Shown: positions 26,655-38,681, counted from the first letter of the stretch. The stretch: 64,000 nt of DNA from JAMQKA01 sp043951865 (GCF_043951865.1 NZ_JBINJF010000006.1:124001-188000); one strand, 5' to 3'. The notes: a model not told the origin generated them from the letters alone. Translations and numbers: made by a program.

Positions 26655-27920
26655 CTACAAGAGTATAGCGAGCGGATTTTCCAGCATGTTGCGGAGTGTA
26701 TTCAGAAACTGGGCTGCCTTTGCACCATCTACAATGCGGTGATCGCTGGAAAGCGTCACCTTCATCCGCTTGCCGGGGACCACCTCTCCATCCCTGACCA
26801 CTGCTTCGTCGCGAATCGCTCCCACAGCAAGGATGCAGGCATTTGGTGGGTTGATAATAGCGGTAAACTCCTCAATCCCAAACATCCCCAGGTTGCTGAC
26901 TGTAAACGTACTGCCTTCCATCTGTTCGGGCTGCAATTTTCTGTCCCGGGCGAGCTCGGCCAGTTCGCGCGTTTCAGCCCCGATCTGTTGCAGTCCCTTC
27001 TGATCGGTGTGGCGTATCACCGGGGTCATCAGTCCCTCATCAATGGCTACTGCCACCGCTACGTGAACATCCCCGTGCTTGACAATCTTGTTGGATTCTT
27101 CCATCCACGAGCTGTTTACATCCGGGTGCTTGCGAAGCGCGTGCGCGCAGGCTTTGACAATAATATCGTTGAAACTGATTTTTTGCTCGCTCACCTCGTT
27201 AACTCTGGTACGAGCTTCAAAGAGCGAATCAACATCGATATCAATCGTCTCATAAAAATGGGGACTGGTGAATTTGCTTTCGGAGAGGCGGCGTGCAATA
27301 GTTTTGCGCATTTGAGAGATCCGAATCTCCTCATCCTCCCGGCTGGCTGCAGGGGCGGGAGCTGCTGCCGGGGCAGCTGCCGGCTCATACTCTTCAATAT
27401 CGCGCTTGATAATTCGCCCTTCCGGTCCTGAACCCTGCACGTTGGAAAGCTCAATACCTTTGTCTTCGGCAATGCGCCGGGCCAGCGGGGAAGCCTTAAT
27501 TCTCCCGTTGCCACTACCCGAGGAAGTCTCCTCCTCCAGGTCGCTGAACAATGGATCGTACTCCTTTTCCTCCTCTTCTTCAGCTGCAGACGCCTTATCT
27601 TTTTTTGACGATTCGGAGGAGACATCTCCGGATGGTCCCCCACCGTCACCAATGCCCTCCAGGAGTTCACTAATATCTTCCCCTTCCTCCCCGACAATAG
27701 CCATCGCTTCGCCAAGGGGAACGGCATCTCCCTCATCGGCCAGAATTTTCAGGATTGTTCCGGCATCAAAGACCTCGACCTCCATCGTAGCTTTATCGGT
27801 TTCCACTTCAGCTATAATATCGCCGGATTCAACGTTATCCCCTTCCTGGACATTCCACTTAGCAATCACGCCTTCTTCCATCGTATCACTAAGCTTGGGC
27901 ATCTCAATTTTAATGGCCAT
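26655..27920 (-). CDS. pdhC: Pyruvate dehydrogenase E2, dihydrolipoamide acetyltransferase
   Basis: E2 core of the pyruvate dehydrogenase complex, moving the acetyl group from E1 to CoA. The 421 residues contain a single lipoyl domain with the lipoylated Lys at residue 43 (ETDKATMEV), an acidic linker rich in Glu, Asp and Ser, and an E1/E3-binding domain (ASPLARRIAEDKGIELSNVQ). The catalytic domain ends with SDHRIVDGAKAAQFL, holding the DHRxxDG active-site motif. It is third in pdhA-pdhB-pdhC; E3 (lipoamide dehydrogenase) is not in the window. Confidence 0.95.
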   Translation of the reverse strand: MAIKIEMPKLSDTMEEGVIAKWNVQEGDNVESGDIIAEVETDKATMEVEVFDAGTILKILADEGDAVPLGEAMAIVGEEGEDISELLEGIGDGGGPSGDVSSESSKKDKASAAEEEEEKEYDPLFSDLEEETSSGSGNGRIKASPLARRIAEDKGIELSNVQGSGPEGRIIKRDIEEYEPAAAPAAAPAPAASREDEEIRISQMRKTIARRLSESKFTSPHFYETIDIDVDSLFEARTRVNEVSEQKISFNDIIVKACAHALRKHPDVNSSWMEESNKIVKHGDVHVAVAVAIDEGLMTPVIRHTDQKGLQQIGAETRELAELARDRKLQPEQMEGSTFTVSNLGMFGIEEFTAIINPPNACILAVGAIRDEAVVRDGEVVPGKRMKVTLSSDHRIVDGAKAAQFLNTLRNMLENPLAILL

Positions 27921-28031
27921 ATCGTTTTACCTTAAATGATTATATAGTTTTGTTTAGTTTTACATCGCAGACGATAAGCAGCAACTACCAGATCCCTGGA
28001 CTGGCACCTGCCTGGAAAATAAACCGAAAAA

Positions 28032-29015
28032 TTATTTGCGGTATGTTACTGTGTTGATCGCATCGATAACCTGGTCGGCACTCGGCAACCACATGTCGAA
28101 CAGGTTCTTGGCAAAGGGTGCGCTGGTGTCCGGCAGTGTTACCCGCAACACCGGGGCATCCAGGTAGTCAAACGCCTCACGCTGGATCAGGTAACCCACT
28201 TCCGCCGCCAGTCCTCCAAAAGGGTGAGATTCATCCACGATGACACACCGGTTCGTTTTTTGGATCGACTTTACAATGGTCTCAATATCCAGCGGTTTTA
28301 CCGTGCGGGGATCGATAATCTCCACATCCACTCCCTCTTTTTCCATCTGCTGGGCTGCCTGTTTGGCTACGTGGTACATCTTCCCATGAGCCACCACGGT
28401 CACATCGCTTCCCTCGCGTTTCACTTTCGCCTTGCCGATCGGGATGGTGAAGTCATCATCTTCCGGCACTTCGCCCTTGAGTCCGTACATCTGTTCCGAC
28501 TCCATAAAAAGCACCGGATTGTTATCCCGGATAGCTGATTTCAGCAGTCCCTTTCCGTCGGCGGGCTCAGAAGTGTAAATCACTTTCAGTCCCGGGAAAT
28601 GGGCATACATCGCATCATAGGCAACCGAGTGGGTAGCGCTGAGCTGTCCCGCAGAAGCGTTGGGGCCGCGAAACACGATCGGAACCGAGACCTGTCCCCC
28701 AAGCATATACCGAACTTTGGAAGCGTGATTTATGATCTGGTCAGCTGCCAGCACCGCAAAGTTGAAGGTCATAAACTCAACAATGGGGCGAAGGCCATTC
28801 ATCGCCGCCCCCACACCAATACCCGCAAAACCGAGCTCAGATATGGGCGTGTCAATCATCCGCTTGGAACCGTATTTCTCCAGCAGCCCTTCCGTCACCT
28901 TGTAGGCGCCGTCATATTCAGCGACCTCTTCACCCATTACAAAAATATCTTCATCCTGCTCCATCTCTTCATCGATGGCAGCTCGTAGTGCTTCTCTGAA
29001 TTGTAATTCAGCCAT
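28032..29015 (-). CDS. pdhB: Pyruvate dehydrogenase E1 beta subunit
   Basis: 327 residues with the transketolase-type pyrimidine-binding part and the C-terminal domain of 2-oxo acid dehydrogenase E1 beta. Visible: FREALRAAIDEEMEQDEDIFVMGEEVAEYDGAYK split by family-typical spacing, DTPISELGFAGIGVGAAMNG, and HPFGGLAAEVGYLIQ near the end. It pairs with the alpha subunit encoded 110 nt upstream to bind thiamine diphosphate. Gaps to both neighbours (about 110 nt) allow separate ribosome loading within one operon. Confidence 0.95.
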   Translation of the reverse strand: MAELQFREALRAAIDEEMEQDEDIFVMGEEVAEYDGAYKVTEGLLEKYGSKRMIDTPISELGFAGIGVGAAMNGLRPIVEFMTFNFAVLAADQIINHASKVRYMLGGQVSVPIVFRGPNASAGQLSATHSVAYDAMYAHFPGLKVIYTSEPADGKGLLKSAIRDNNPVLFMESEQMYGLKGEVPEDDDFTIPIGKAKVKREGSDVTVVAHGKMYHVAKQAAQQMEKEGVDVEIIDPRTVKPLDIETIVKSIQKTNRCVIVDESHPFGGLAAEVGYLIQREAFDYLDAPVLRVTLPDTSAPFAKNLFDMWLPSADQVIDAINTVTYRK

Positions 29016-29125
29016 TGTTCAACGTTAGATTCTTAGTGTTATATCTTAGTTAGGTCTGGGGGGATCGGCTTCTCCCGGCGCAAAAGCTCGCGAGCCGCGC
29101 ACCACCCAACGATGTCCGCAATCGA

Positions 29126-30226
29126 TTACTTGTGGAACGGATGGTCATCTTCTACAAAAACATCTTTATACAGATGCTCTTCGTCAGGGAACTCACTTTC
29201 CTCGGCAAAATCGATCGCATCCAGAACGCGCTGCTCAATATCCTCCTGGATTTCGTCAATCTTGTCCTGATCAGCAAGCTCATTGTCCAGTAAATAGGAT
29301 TTGATCCGTTCAATCGGATCCAGCTCCTCATACTCTTTCAGCTCCTCCTTTGTACGGTATTTCATCGGGTCAGACATTGAGTGCCCCCGGTAGCGGTAGG
29401 TGCGGATCTCCACAAACCACGGTTCGGAATTTTTGCGGATATCTGCAGCGATCTCTTTCATTTTTTCATAGACCGTAAAGACATCCATTCCGTTGATCAC
29501 CGCACTTTTCATGCCATAAGCCTCGGAACGCTCGTGGATTTCGCCCACGGTGTGGCGATGTACGGCGGTTCCCATGGCATAGCCGTTGTTTTCCACCGCA
29601 TAGATGCAGGGCAGTCCCCAAAGCTTGCTCATGTTCAGCGTTTCGTGTAGAACGCCCTGGTCAACAGCGCCGTCTCCCAGGAAGCAGGCGGTAACCCGCC
29701 CCGTATCGCGATACTTGTTGGCAAAAGCGATGCCCCCGCCAATCGGGATGTGGCCGCCGACAATGCCGTAGCCGCCCCAGAAATTATTCTCCACGTTGGC
29801 AAAATGCATTGAACCGCCCTTGCCTTTGGAGCAGCCGGTCACCTTGCCATAAAGTTCGGCCATGCCCTCTTTGGGGGTGACGCCCCGGCACAATCCCCAG
29901 CCGTGATCTCGGTAAGCGGTTATGATATCGTCGTCATCATTCAGGGCGTACACCGTTCCGGTAGAAACCGCCTCCTGCCCCATATAGAGATGCAAAAATC
30001 CTCCAAATTTCCCCTTTTGATACATCTGCATGGCACGCTCTTCAAACCGGCGCTGCAGATACATCTGCTCAAACATATCGACGACATCCTGCTCAGACAG
30101 GCCTAGTGACTTATGTTTTTTTCGGGTTGGAGACGGGAGTTCAGTACTTCGCACAATTTGTCCATTGGTACGAATACCGGTACCCGATGGTGTGAAGGTA
30201 ATTTCTTTGTTTTTTTCTTTTGCCAT
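29126..30226 (-). CDS. pdhA: Pyruvate dehydrogenase E1 alpha subunit
   Basis: 366 residues, the length expected for the alpha chain of a heterotetrameric E1. The thiamine-diphosphate motif is clear: GDGAVDQGVLHETLNMS followed by YAVENNGYAMGT. The phosphorylation-loop region reads YRYRGHSMSDP. It decarboxylates pyruvate and reductively acetylates the E2 lipoyl group. It is the first gene of the operon and lies 87 nt downstream of alaS on the same strand, so alaS read-through is possible. Confidence 0.95.
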   Translation of the reverse strand: MAKEKNKEITFTPSGTGIRTNGQIVRSTELPSPTRKKHKSLGLSEQDVVDMFEQMYLQRRFEERAMQMYQKGKFGGFLHLYMGQEAVSTGTVYALNDDDDIITAYRDHGWGLCRGVTPKEGMAELYGKVTGCSKGKGGSMHFANVENNFWGGYGIVGGHIPIGGGIAFANKYRDTGRVTACFLGDGAVDQGVLHETLNMSKLWGLPCIYAVENNGYAMGTAVHRHTVGEIHERSEAYGMKSAVINGMDVFTVYEKMKEIAADIRKNSEPWFVEIRTYRYRGHSMSDPMKYRTKEELKEYEELDPIERIKSYLLDNELADQDKIDEIQEDIEQRVLDAIDFAEESEFPDEEHLYKDVFVEDDHPFHK

Positions 30227-30313
30227 AAAATAAACAGGGGTTTTAACTAGTGCTTAGAAGCCAAAATATACCTAAAAAAATGAAAGATTACAGACGTAAA
30301 GCGCTATAAAAAT

Positions 30314-32983
<2,670 letters not shown>

Positions 32984-33198
32984 GTAAATATATTCCAACT
33001 ATTTGCGATTTTACGGAGCGACTGAAAATAGTAAAAAATGACCTTTTACTCATCCGGCAATTCAACTGTTTTTAAAACAAGCGATTTTTTAAAGCCGGCA
33101 TAAAACTCAGAGCCGTACCATATCTTAGGTACAGCACAGTTAACGCCTTTTTAATCCTGGATGAATTGCCACCCACAAAGCAGTAGAGAACCATTTTT

Positions 33199-33320
33199 AG
33201 GGGCCTTTGCAGAACCTGCCATTTTGTTGGGAGGTAGTTGTACTACCGACCTTAGTGCCCTTTTAACGGGAGTTCAACTCCCTTAGAACGAGAACTTGAG
33301 GGGGGTGCAAAACCCTCTTT
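33199..33320. repeat. Family A palindromic repeat, copy 2 (reversed)
   Basis: The reverse complement of copy 1: AGGGGCCTTTGCAGAACCTG, TTGTTGGGAGGTAGTTGTAC, GGGAGTTCAACTCCC and finally GCAAAACCCTCTTT. The two inner hairpins are kept with small changes (GGTAGTTGTACTACC; GGGAGTTCAACTCCC, in which both loop sides changed). It lies next to a family B element. Confidence 0.8.
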
Positions 33321-33370
33321 TGATGAGTTTTCCCCGGAGATGGAGGGCAGGAGGATTCAACCCAAGTGGA

Positions 33371-33574
33371 TTAACCGGATTACTCACCAAAAAGTGGTTG
33401 TGCACGACACCTGGCCACCAGCAGGCCTGCAGAGCTGCGTTGAGAAGCCATTGTCGGGGCAACGAAGTAGCACTAGCTGCAGCCAAATTTGAGCGACAGG
33501 TGACTTTCAATATATCATATAATATCATAGGGTTAACCTCGTATTTTACTATTTCGTGAATAAGCCGGGCTAAA
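33371..33574. mobile_element. Family B MITE-like element, copy 3
   Basis: About 204 bp. The left end TTAACCGGATTACTCACCAA and right end TTCGTGAATAAGCCGGGCTA are inverted repeats with some mismatches. It shares TGGTTGTGCACGA and the right-hand block (ATATAATATCATAGGGTTAA) with copy 2. The inner arms have drifted further than in copies 1 and 2. It sits 51 bp after family A copy 2 and 59 bp before the DUF502 start codon. Confidence 0.65.
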
Positions 33575-33632
33575 ACAAGCTGTTAACTGGTAAACGCATT
33601 AGAACCAACATTAAAATTAACATTCTTTACTC

Positions 33633-34202
33633 ATGAAAAATCTATTCAACAACTTTTTTCGCGGTTTGTTACTTGTTTTCCCGGTGGGTGCCACCATATA
33701 TATTATCTACGGGCTCGTTCGGTGGGCCAATGCCTCACTCAACACGCTTATATTCGAGCCTTTCAACGTCGACATCCCCGGACTTGGCATTTTTACCGTA
33801 TTTTTCGGGGTTTCCCTGCTGGGTTATGTCTGCACCCGCGCCTTTGTGCGTCCCCTGGTCAACTATTTTGAACGGTTCCTGGCCAGCCTGCCGCTTGTCA
33901 AAATTATCTATACCTCGATCAAAGAGCTGACGGAGGCGTTCGTCGGGGAGAAGAAAAAATTCAACCGGCCGGTACTTATTGAGCTCAATGACACCGGGCT
34001 TAAGCGGTTGGGATTTATCACCAGCGAGGATCTGACTGAATTTGGACTCAGCGATGCTGTCGCCGTCTACTGTCCACACTCCTACAACTTTTCAGGCAAT
34101 TTCTTTTTTGTGGAACAAAGCAAGGTAACTCCGGTAAAAAAGAATTCCACCGAAATAATGAAGTATATAATCTCAGCAGGAGTGACTGATATTAATAGAT
34201 AA
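33633..34202 (+). CDS. DUF502 family membrane protein
   Basis: 189 residues. Two N-terminal membrane segments (GLLLVFPVGATIYIIYGLV and LGIFTVFFGVSLLGYVC) surround a short loop and are followed by the conserved PLVKIIYTSIKELTEAF and a soluble C-terminal domain (GFITSED ... VYCPHSYNFSG). This is the DUF502 signature; the biochemical role of the family is not established. It stands alone between repeat elements and a sugar-transferase-like gene on the same strand, 167 nt downstream. Confidence 0.88.
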   Translation: MKNLFNNFFRGLLLVFPVGATIYIIYGLVRWANASLNTLIFEPFNVDIPGLGIFTVFFGVSLLGYVCTRAFVRPLVNYFERFLASLPLVKIIYTSIKELTEAFVGEKKKFNRPVLIELNDTGLKRLGFITSEDLTEFGLSDAVAVYCPHSYNFSGNFFFVEQSKVTPVKKNSTEIMKYIISAGVTDINR

Positions 34203-34369
34203 ATTACTGTTTTTTAAAAAATTTATACTTTTCAAAATTCACTTATATTTATTTAATTGTAACAGTGAACAAACTTCATGATCTTGTATACTAAAATAAT
34301 TACGCTTATATCATCTACGATATTCACTAATATTATCGATCGCTATTACTTCATAAACCAAGTTGAACC

Positions 34370-35113
34370 ATGCCTGCAAACGGACTATTGCCTAACAATC
34401 TTATGACGAACGGGCATCGTCTAAACTCCGAACTGCCCATTGAAGAAAAAATTCTTTTGGAAAAAAGTTTGGATTTTGTGTCGGAAAAAGATCAAAAAGG
34501 GCCGACGATTGACCTTTTTTTTCATGAATTGACGGGTAATGAATCGCGCCCCAAGCGATATTTTGAAACCGTGGCCGGGCTTTTGGGATTTCTTCTTTTT
34601 GCTGCGACCCTGCCGATATTTTCGTTATTGATTATACTCACTTCCGGGAGACCCATTTTTGTGACAGATCATTTTATCGGGTACCGGGGATCCAAATTGA
34701 AACGCTTTTTTTATCGTGTGCGGCGGTCTCCGGGCAGCTCACAAAAAACACCGATCGGAAAATTTTTGAAGGCCACCGGTTTATACAAGTTGCCGAATTA
34801 CATCAATATTTTGAATGGGGACATGGCCTTGGTAGGTCCCAATCCCCTGCCGGTGGAGAAGAGTGAAAAGCTCAATAAAAAATTTACCGATTTCTACAAG
34901 CGATTTGCCACAAAACCGGGTGTTATAGCAGTCAGAAACGGGCGTTCCTGGGATCTGGATCAAGACCCCTCTGTATTGAGCCACAGCTTGCAGTGTGAGC
35001 TCCGCTACCTGGTGTATCCCACCTTGAAAAAAGATTTTTACGTAATGCTTGGCAGCTTCGAAGATCGAGTCTGCCCACGACAAAAATCCCACAACAGCCA
35101 ACCGGCCCTGTAA
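34370..35113 (+). CDS. Sugar-transferase homologue lacking the Asp-Glu catalytic pair
   Basis: 247 residues resembling monotopic phosphoglycosyl transferases (bacterial sugar transferase family), which load a sugar phosphate onto undecaprenyl phosphate. Present are the hydrophobic re-entrant helix (GLLGFLLFAATLPIFSLLIIL), the GYRG turn and INILNGDMALVGPNPLP. However, the family motif LDELPQ, which carries the catalytic Asp-Glu pair, is here LYKLPN; PRP is PNP and FRTM is VRRS. An active enzyme is doubtful. It could be a regulatory pseudoenzyme or a decaying gene; the intact 247-codon frame argues for a retained role. Confidence 0.72.
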   Translation: MPANGLLPNNLMTNGHRLNSELPIEEKILLEKSLDFVSEKDQKGPTIDLFFHELTGNESRPKRYFETVAGLLGFLLFAATLPIFSLLIILTSGRPIFVTDHFIGYRGSKLKRFFYRVRRSPGSSQKTPIGKFLKATGLYKLPNYINILNGDMALVGPNPLPVEKSEKLNKKFTDFYKRFATKPGVIAVRNGRSWDLDQDPSVLSHSLQCELRYLVYPTLKKDFYVMLGSFEDRVCPRQKSHNSQPAL

Positions 35114-35426
35114 CCGTATATAGCAAGACTAAAAAGGCAATTAGTTGCACGGTTTGCCGCTAATCCCTCTAAATACGTTGCACTTTATACGGTTATATAC
35201 ATCTACCCTGGGCCCTGCCCAAAATGACAATTTATGACCAACAGAATGGGGTGTTTATTTTGGCTTGATCCAAAAGGGAAAAAGCTTCCGTAACTTTGCA
35301 AGCGAGTTCCAAGTAGTACCGGGAAATCCTCACATTCATCAATTGAGATGCCTTGGGGGGCAATTTTTCTCCTGAGTCAACGTCAAATAAGATATCTACC
35401 TATGCGAGTGTTGGAGAATAATCAGG
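35114..35426. other. Convergent intergenic region with repeat fragment
   Basis: About 310 bp between convergent genes. A short stretch at 35255-35290 (TTTATTTTGGCTTGATCCAA, then AAGGGAAAAAGC) is a degraded left hairpin of the composite repeat. No gene and no clear terminator were seen. Confidence 0.4.
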
Positions 35427-36353
35427 CTAATAAACTTCCACAAAAGTACGCGGCCCCGGCTTGACATGCCGCTTAAGGTTATTTTCATCCCATTCGTCCG
35501 GAGATTTTCCAATGACCTCCTCTCTCAGATCCAGATAACTGTGCAGCTCTTTTTTGGCCAGCGCCCGGTATATTCCCCCTTCCATTCCCTTGAGTCCACA
35601 GATATACAGCAGTGTATTTTCTGCTTCAAGAATGGGATCCAGCAGCTCCGCATCATCCCAAAGGCAGGTTTGCACATAGCGTTTGGTGCCATCCGCCCGG
35701 CGATCTTCGCGTGATACGTAGGGCAGATAGGTAAAATTCGGGTATTTGTTGTCGAGGGGTTCAAAATAATCCGCATACAGCAGGTCCGTACGATACGGGC
35801 AGCCGAATATCAGCACAATATCATTCTCAAGGCCCGAATCCAGCAGTTCCATCACCATGCCACGAAAAGGCGCGATACCGGTGCCGGTCGCAAAAAAGAT
35901 ATAATTAAAATCGGTGGCATTTTCAGGGAGTAAAAACCGGCGGCCACTCGGGCCGGTCATTTTAACAGTATCTCCGGGCGAAAGGTCTGCCAGGTAATTG
36001 GAGCAGATGCCCAGATACAGGCTGTTGTCATCCCACTCCTCGATTGTTCGTTTTACCGTGGTTGATACGAACCGTGCTTCCCCGCGCTCCCCCTCCGTTG
36101 GTGAAGAAACCGAATAGAGCCTCAACTTGTGGGGGCGCCCGTTTTCATCCTCTCCCGGAGGTAAAATTCCGATCGACTGGCCCACGCGTATCCTTCCCTC
36201 CAGTTCGGTTCCTGAGATGTCAAACGTGAGGTGGCGTACATAATTGGGACTGGCCTCCTTGGTGCAGATCCAGTTTTCCACCACCGGAACTTCTACAGGA
36301 TCGCGTGGGCTGTAAATATTTAGTTCTACTTCGGGAAGTTTAATCTCGGGCAT
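35427..36353 (-). CDS. Ferredoxin-NADP+ reductase-like flavoprotein
   Basis: 308 residues from the ATG at 36353, chosen because GGAGA lies at good distance upstream; ATGs at 36356 and 36377 are alternatives. Plant-type FNR layout: FAD-binding RLYSVSSP, then GICSNYL, then the nucleotide domain with FATGTGIAPFRGM, IFGCPYRTDLLY and YICGLKGMEGGIYRAL, ending with the C-terminal aromatic Tyr that stacks on FAD. It should exchange electrons between NADP(H) and ferredoxin or flavodoxin. The gene stands alone; no ferredoxin gene is adjacent. Confidence 0.86.
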   Translation of the reverse strand: MPEIKLPEVELNIYSPRDPVEVPVVENWICTKEASPNYVRHLTFDISGTELEGRIRVGQSIGILPPGEDENGRPHKLRLYSVSSPTEGERGEARFVSTTVKRTIEEWDDNSLYLGICSNYLADLSPGDTVKMTGPSGRRFLLPENATDFNYIFFATGTGIAPFRGMVMELLDSGLENDIVLIFGCPYRTDLLYADYFEPLDNKYPNFTYLPYVSREDRRADGTKRYVQTCLWDDAELLDPILEAENTLLYICGLKGMEGGIYRALAKKELHSYLDLREEVIGKSPDEWDENNLKRHVKPGPRTFVEVY

Positions 36354-36446
36354 CATTTCTCCATTTAAATGTGGCACTATCAGTTGGATAACTTCAACTT
36401 TTCAGAAGCTGATGCCCGATAAATAAACAAAATTATTTACAAACAA

Positions 36447-36470
36447 AAAGCCCCGCAGAGCGGGGCTTAA
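36447..36470 (-). terminator. Rho-independent terminator
   Basis: The stem AAGCCCCGC/GCGGGGCTT is followed in the minus direction by TTTTTGTTTG. It can end transcripts coming from the beta-barrel gene at 36759-37349 before they reach the reductase gene. Confidence 0.82.
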
Positions 36471-36544
36471 AAGAGACAGGAAATCAATTTTAACGTAAAC
36501 TCGGGTTATGGAATGTAGTAAAACAAGTACGAGAAGATGTTGTC

Positions 36545-36658
36545 TACCGGCCTTAGAAATTTTTGTCGGTACAGTGACCGCAGCCAGTGCGTTAAGAAAC
36601 CAAAGCCGGGTGAGATCCGCGTTTTCCAGCGGATCGAGTTCAATGGTTTTAGCTCAAA
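36545..36658. repeat. C module of the composite repeat, solo copy
   Basis: AGAAATTTTTGTCGG, GTGCGTTAAGAAACCA, GAGATCCGCGTTTTCCAGCG, GATCGAGTTCAATGGTTTTA follow the order of the C module at 8940-9050. The hairpin GATCCGC/GCGGATC is kept, but the outer left arm has changed and no longer pairs with CAATGGTTT. It directly abuts family A copy 6. Confidence 0.6.
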
Positions 36659-36761
36659 AGAGGGCTTTTATGAACAATGAATACCGTTCGGGGAGAGTTG
36701 TACTCCCGCTTTATATCCCAAATAAGGATCACCAGGCATCAGGCTTTGCAAAGGTCTCTCA
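36659..36761. repeat. Family A repeat, divergent copy 6
   Basis: The ends AGAGGGCTTT and GGCTTTGCAAAGGTCTCT, with the inner hairpin GGGAGAGTTGTACTCCC (imperfect) and TTTATATCCCAAATAAGG, which is also found in copy 5 at about 44420. Its right end overlaps the TGA stop codon (36759-36761) of the minus-strand beta-barrel gene. Confidence 0.65.
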
Positions 36762-37349
36762 GAGATAAAACATCAGTCCGACAGTAAATACGTTACCACT
36801 AAAATCGGCATCATCGAAGTTCTGTTCGTTTTTATCCGGATTCAAAAACATATGCCTGTAATCGGCGTTCAGGGCGGCATTGGAATTGATTGGCAACTCG
36901 AGACCCAAGCCCAGGTGATAGCCGAAATTAAACTCGTTGTCGTTCTCATCCGTTAAAGGGCCTTCGGCATCGTAAATCGTGTAGTAGGCTCCTATTCCCG
37001 CCAGTCCATAGGGAGCAAAATTTTTGCTTACCGGGGCGAAAAACATCAATGACCCGGTTACGGGAACAAACTTGGTTTGGAGTTGTTGCCCCGCAAACTC
37101 ATAGGTTTGACCCGCCCGGTACTCTACGGACCCCTCAATGCCCAGTACGGGTCCCAGGCGAAGGCGTGTTTGAACTCCACCGTACAAATTACCTTGATCA
37201 GCGTCAGCCGCCTTGTAATATCCCAAGCGCGGCCCAAAGCCGATTGTATTTTTAATAGCGGCCCTGTCTGAACTTGTGGATTGAGCCTGGGTTAATAACG
37301 GCACCGTTAAAAATGACAATACAAAGAGTGGCAACAGCAGTCTCTTCAT
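36759..37349 (-). CDS. Small outer-membrane beta-barrel protein
   Basis: 196 residues with a signal peptide ending LLTQAQ. The mature part alternates hydrophobic and polar residues in short strands (TIGFGPRLGYYKAAD, LYGGVQTRLRLGPVLGIEGSVEYRAG read in pieces, FAPYGLAGIGAYYTIYD, FNFGYHLGLGLELPI, LNADYRHMFL) and ends FTVGLMFYL with an aromatic near the C-terminus, as in OmpW/PorT-like 8-strand barrels. The function is unknown. Its stop codon lies in the end of a family A repeat. Confidence 0.78.
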   Translation of the reverse strand: MKRLLLPLFVLSFLTVPLLTQAQSTSSDRAAIKNTIGFGPRLGYYKAADADQGNLYGGVQTRLRLGPVLGIEGSVEYRAGQTYEFAGQQLQTKFVPVTGSLMFFAPVSKNFAPYGLAGIGAYYTIYDAEGPLTDENDNEFNFGYHLGLGLELPINSNAALNADYRHMFLNPDKNEQNFDDADFSGNVFTVGLMFYL

Positions 37350-37475
37350 TATTCCGATATTTTTTTGAACATTGGCGTTTACACCTACCTTTAATGGTAT
37401 ATAACGCCTTATGTTCCTCTCGATAAAAACTACTGTTGCTATCGCTTGTTGATCTATTTACTGCAAACAATCCTG

Positions 37476-37835
37476 CTATGAGGCCATATCAAGCGACCTG
37501 CTCAACTCCTGATAGGAGACCGGTTTTGTAAGAAAATCCAGGTATTTCACCCGTTTAATCCGGTTTTTATAGATTTCATCCGAATTTCCGGTCACAAAAA
37601 TAACGGGCGTTGGATTTTCACTGTTGATCGCCTGCATAGCATCTATCCCATCGATCTGCCCGTCCAGCCGGATATCCATTAATATCAGATCGGGCTTGTG
37701 CCGCTTGGTGGCCTCTACCGCCGCTTCCCCCGTGGTCACTTTGGCTACGACATTGTGGCCATTTTTCAGGACCATCTTCTCAAGCATCAGGGCGATGATC
37801 ATCTCGTCCTCAACAATAAGTATATTCCTCTTCAT
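37476..37835 (-). CDS. Single-domain response regulator (CheY-like)
   Basis: 119 residues forming only a receiver domain. ILIVEDE holds the acidic pair at residues 10-11, the phosphoacceptor is Asp54 in LILMDIRLDG, VTGN supplies the conserved Thr and FLTKPVS the Lys at about 103. No output domain is present, so it likely works by protein contact or in a phosphorelay. No histidine kinase gene is nearby. It is similar to stand-alone receivers paired with hybrid kinases in Bacteroidota-like genomes. Confidence 0.9.
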   Translation of the reverse strand: MKRNILIVEDEMIIALMLEKMVLKNGHNVVAKVTTGEAAVEATKRHKPDLILMDIRLDGQIDGIDAMQAINSENPTPVIFVTGNSDEIYKNRIKRVKYLDFLTKPVSYQELSRSLDMAS

Positions 37836-38044
37836 GATTCTCTTTGCAGATTTTTCAATTTTGCTGACTCAACAGGACAAGAGTCCCGGCGAAACCACCT
37901 GTTACACTCACCAGGCATTAATATTTTTTAATGTAGGAGGAAATCACTTTCTGATCCCCATAGAAAAATAAAATTCGGGTCGATTATTGATTTATTTTTT
38001 ATAACATTTTCTAAGAGTTTACTAAACCTTAAAACCAACGCAAT

Positions 38045-38521
38045 ATGGATGGAGAACTGCTGACCTGGATTTTTATGATCGGGGGAGTGCTCCTGATGGT
38101 TATCGAGATGGTGGTTCCCGGCGGGGTCTCTTTCTTTCTCGGATTGAGCGGGATACTGGTCGGCGGGCTTCGCCTGCTGGGCTTTTTAACGGAACCAACC
38201 ACGGCAGTACTGGCATGGCTCCTGTCCTCTATCGGGTTAATTTTACTGATGCGGCCGGTAATGAAGAAATACTGGGGTGGAGAAAGTTCATTCAAGCTGG
38301 CCGACGAGGATTTTGAAGCGATCGACGAAGTGGTGGAGGTCGTCGAGCCGGTCAATCCCGATGACAACTCCGGGCGAATCCGCTACCAGGGCATCTCCTG
38401 GCAGGCGCGAACACTGGAGGGAAAGCTACACAAAGGCCAGAAAGCGCGAATCAAGTTCAGGGACAACGTCACCTGGATTGTGGAACCACTTGACGAGATC
38501 CAGGATGGGAATATGTCGTAG
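38045..38521 (+). CDS. NfeD-like membrane protein
   Basis: 158 residues: three membrane segments (LLTWIFMIGGVLLMVIEMVV, FFLGLSGILVGGL, LAWLLSSIGLILLM), then a linker and a C-terminal OB-fold (GRIRYQGISWQARTLEG ... GQKARIKFRDNVTWIVEPL). This is the short NfeD type, which acts with SPFH proteins in membrane microdomains. The two SPFH genes directly downstream support that pairing. No protease domain is fused, unlike long NfeD proteins. Confidence 0.88.
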   Translation: MDGELLTWIFMIGGVLLMVIEMVVPGGVSFFLGLSGILVGGLRLLGFLTEPTTAVLAWLLSSIGLILLMRPVMKKYWGGESSFKLADEDFEAIDEVVEVVEPVNPDDNSGRIRYQGISWQARTLEGKLHKGQKARIKFRDNVTWIVEPLDEIQDGNMS

Positions 38522-38681
38522 GCTCATTTCGGGACTTGCCCAGCCTGTGGAGGTACGTCGAATATTTTACACAAAAATATCCTTTTTCACCTGTAACTTT
38601 ACGGCTTTTACCATCATCGAGAGGGTTTTAAGCCGTTCAAATTACATTTTGACTAAAATCACAAATCATTGAGGAAATACC

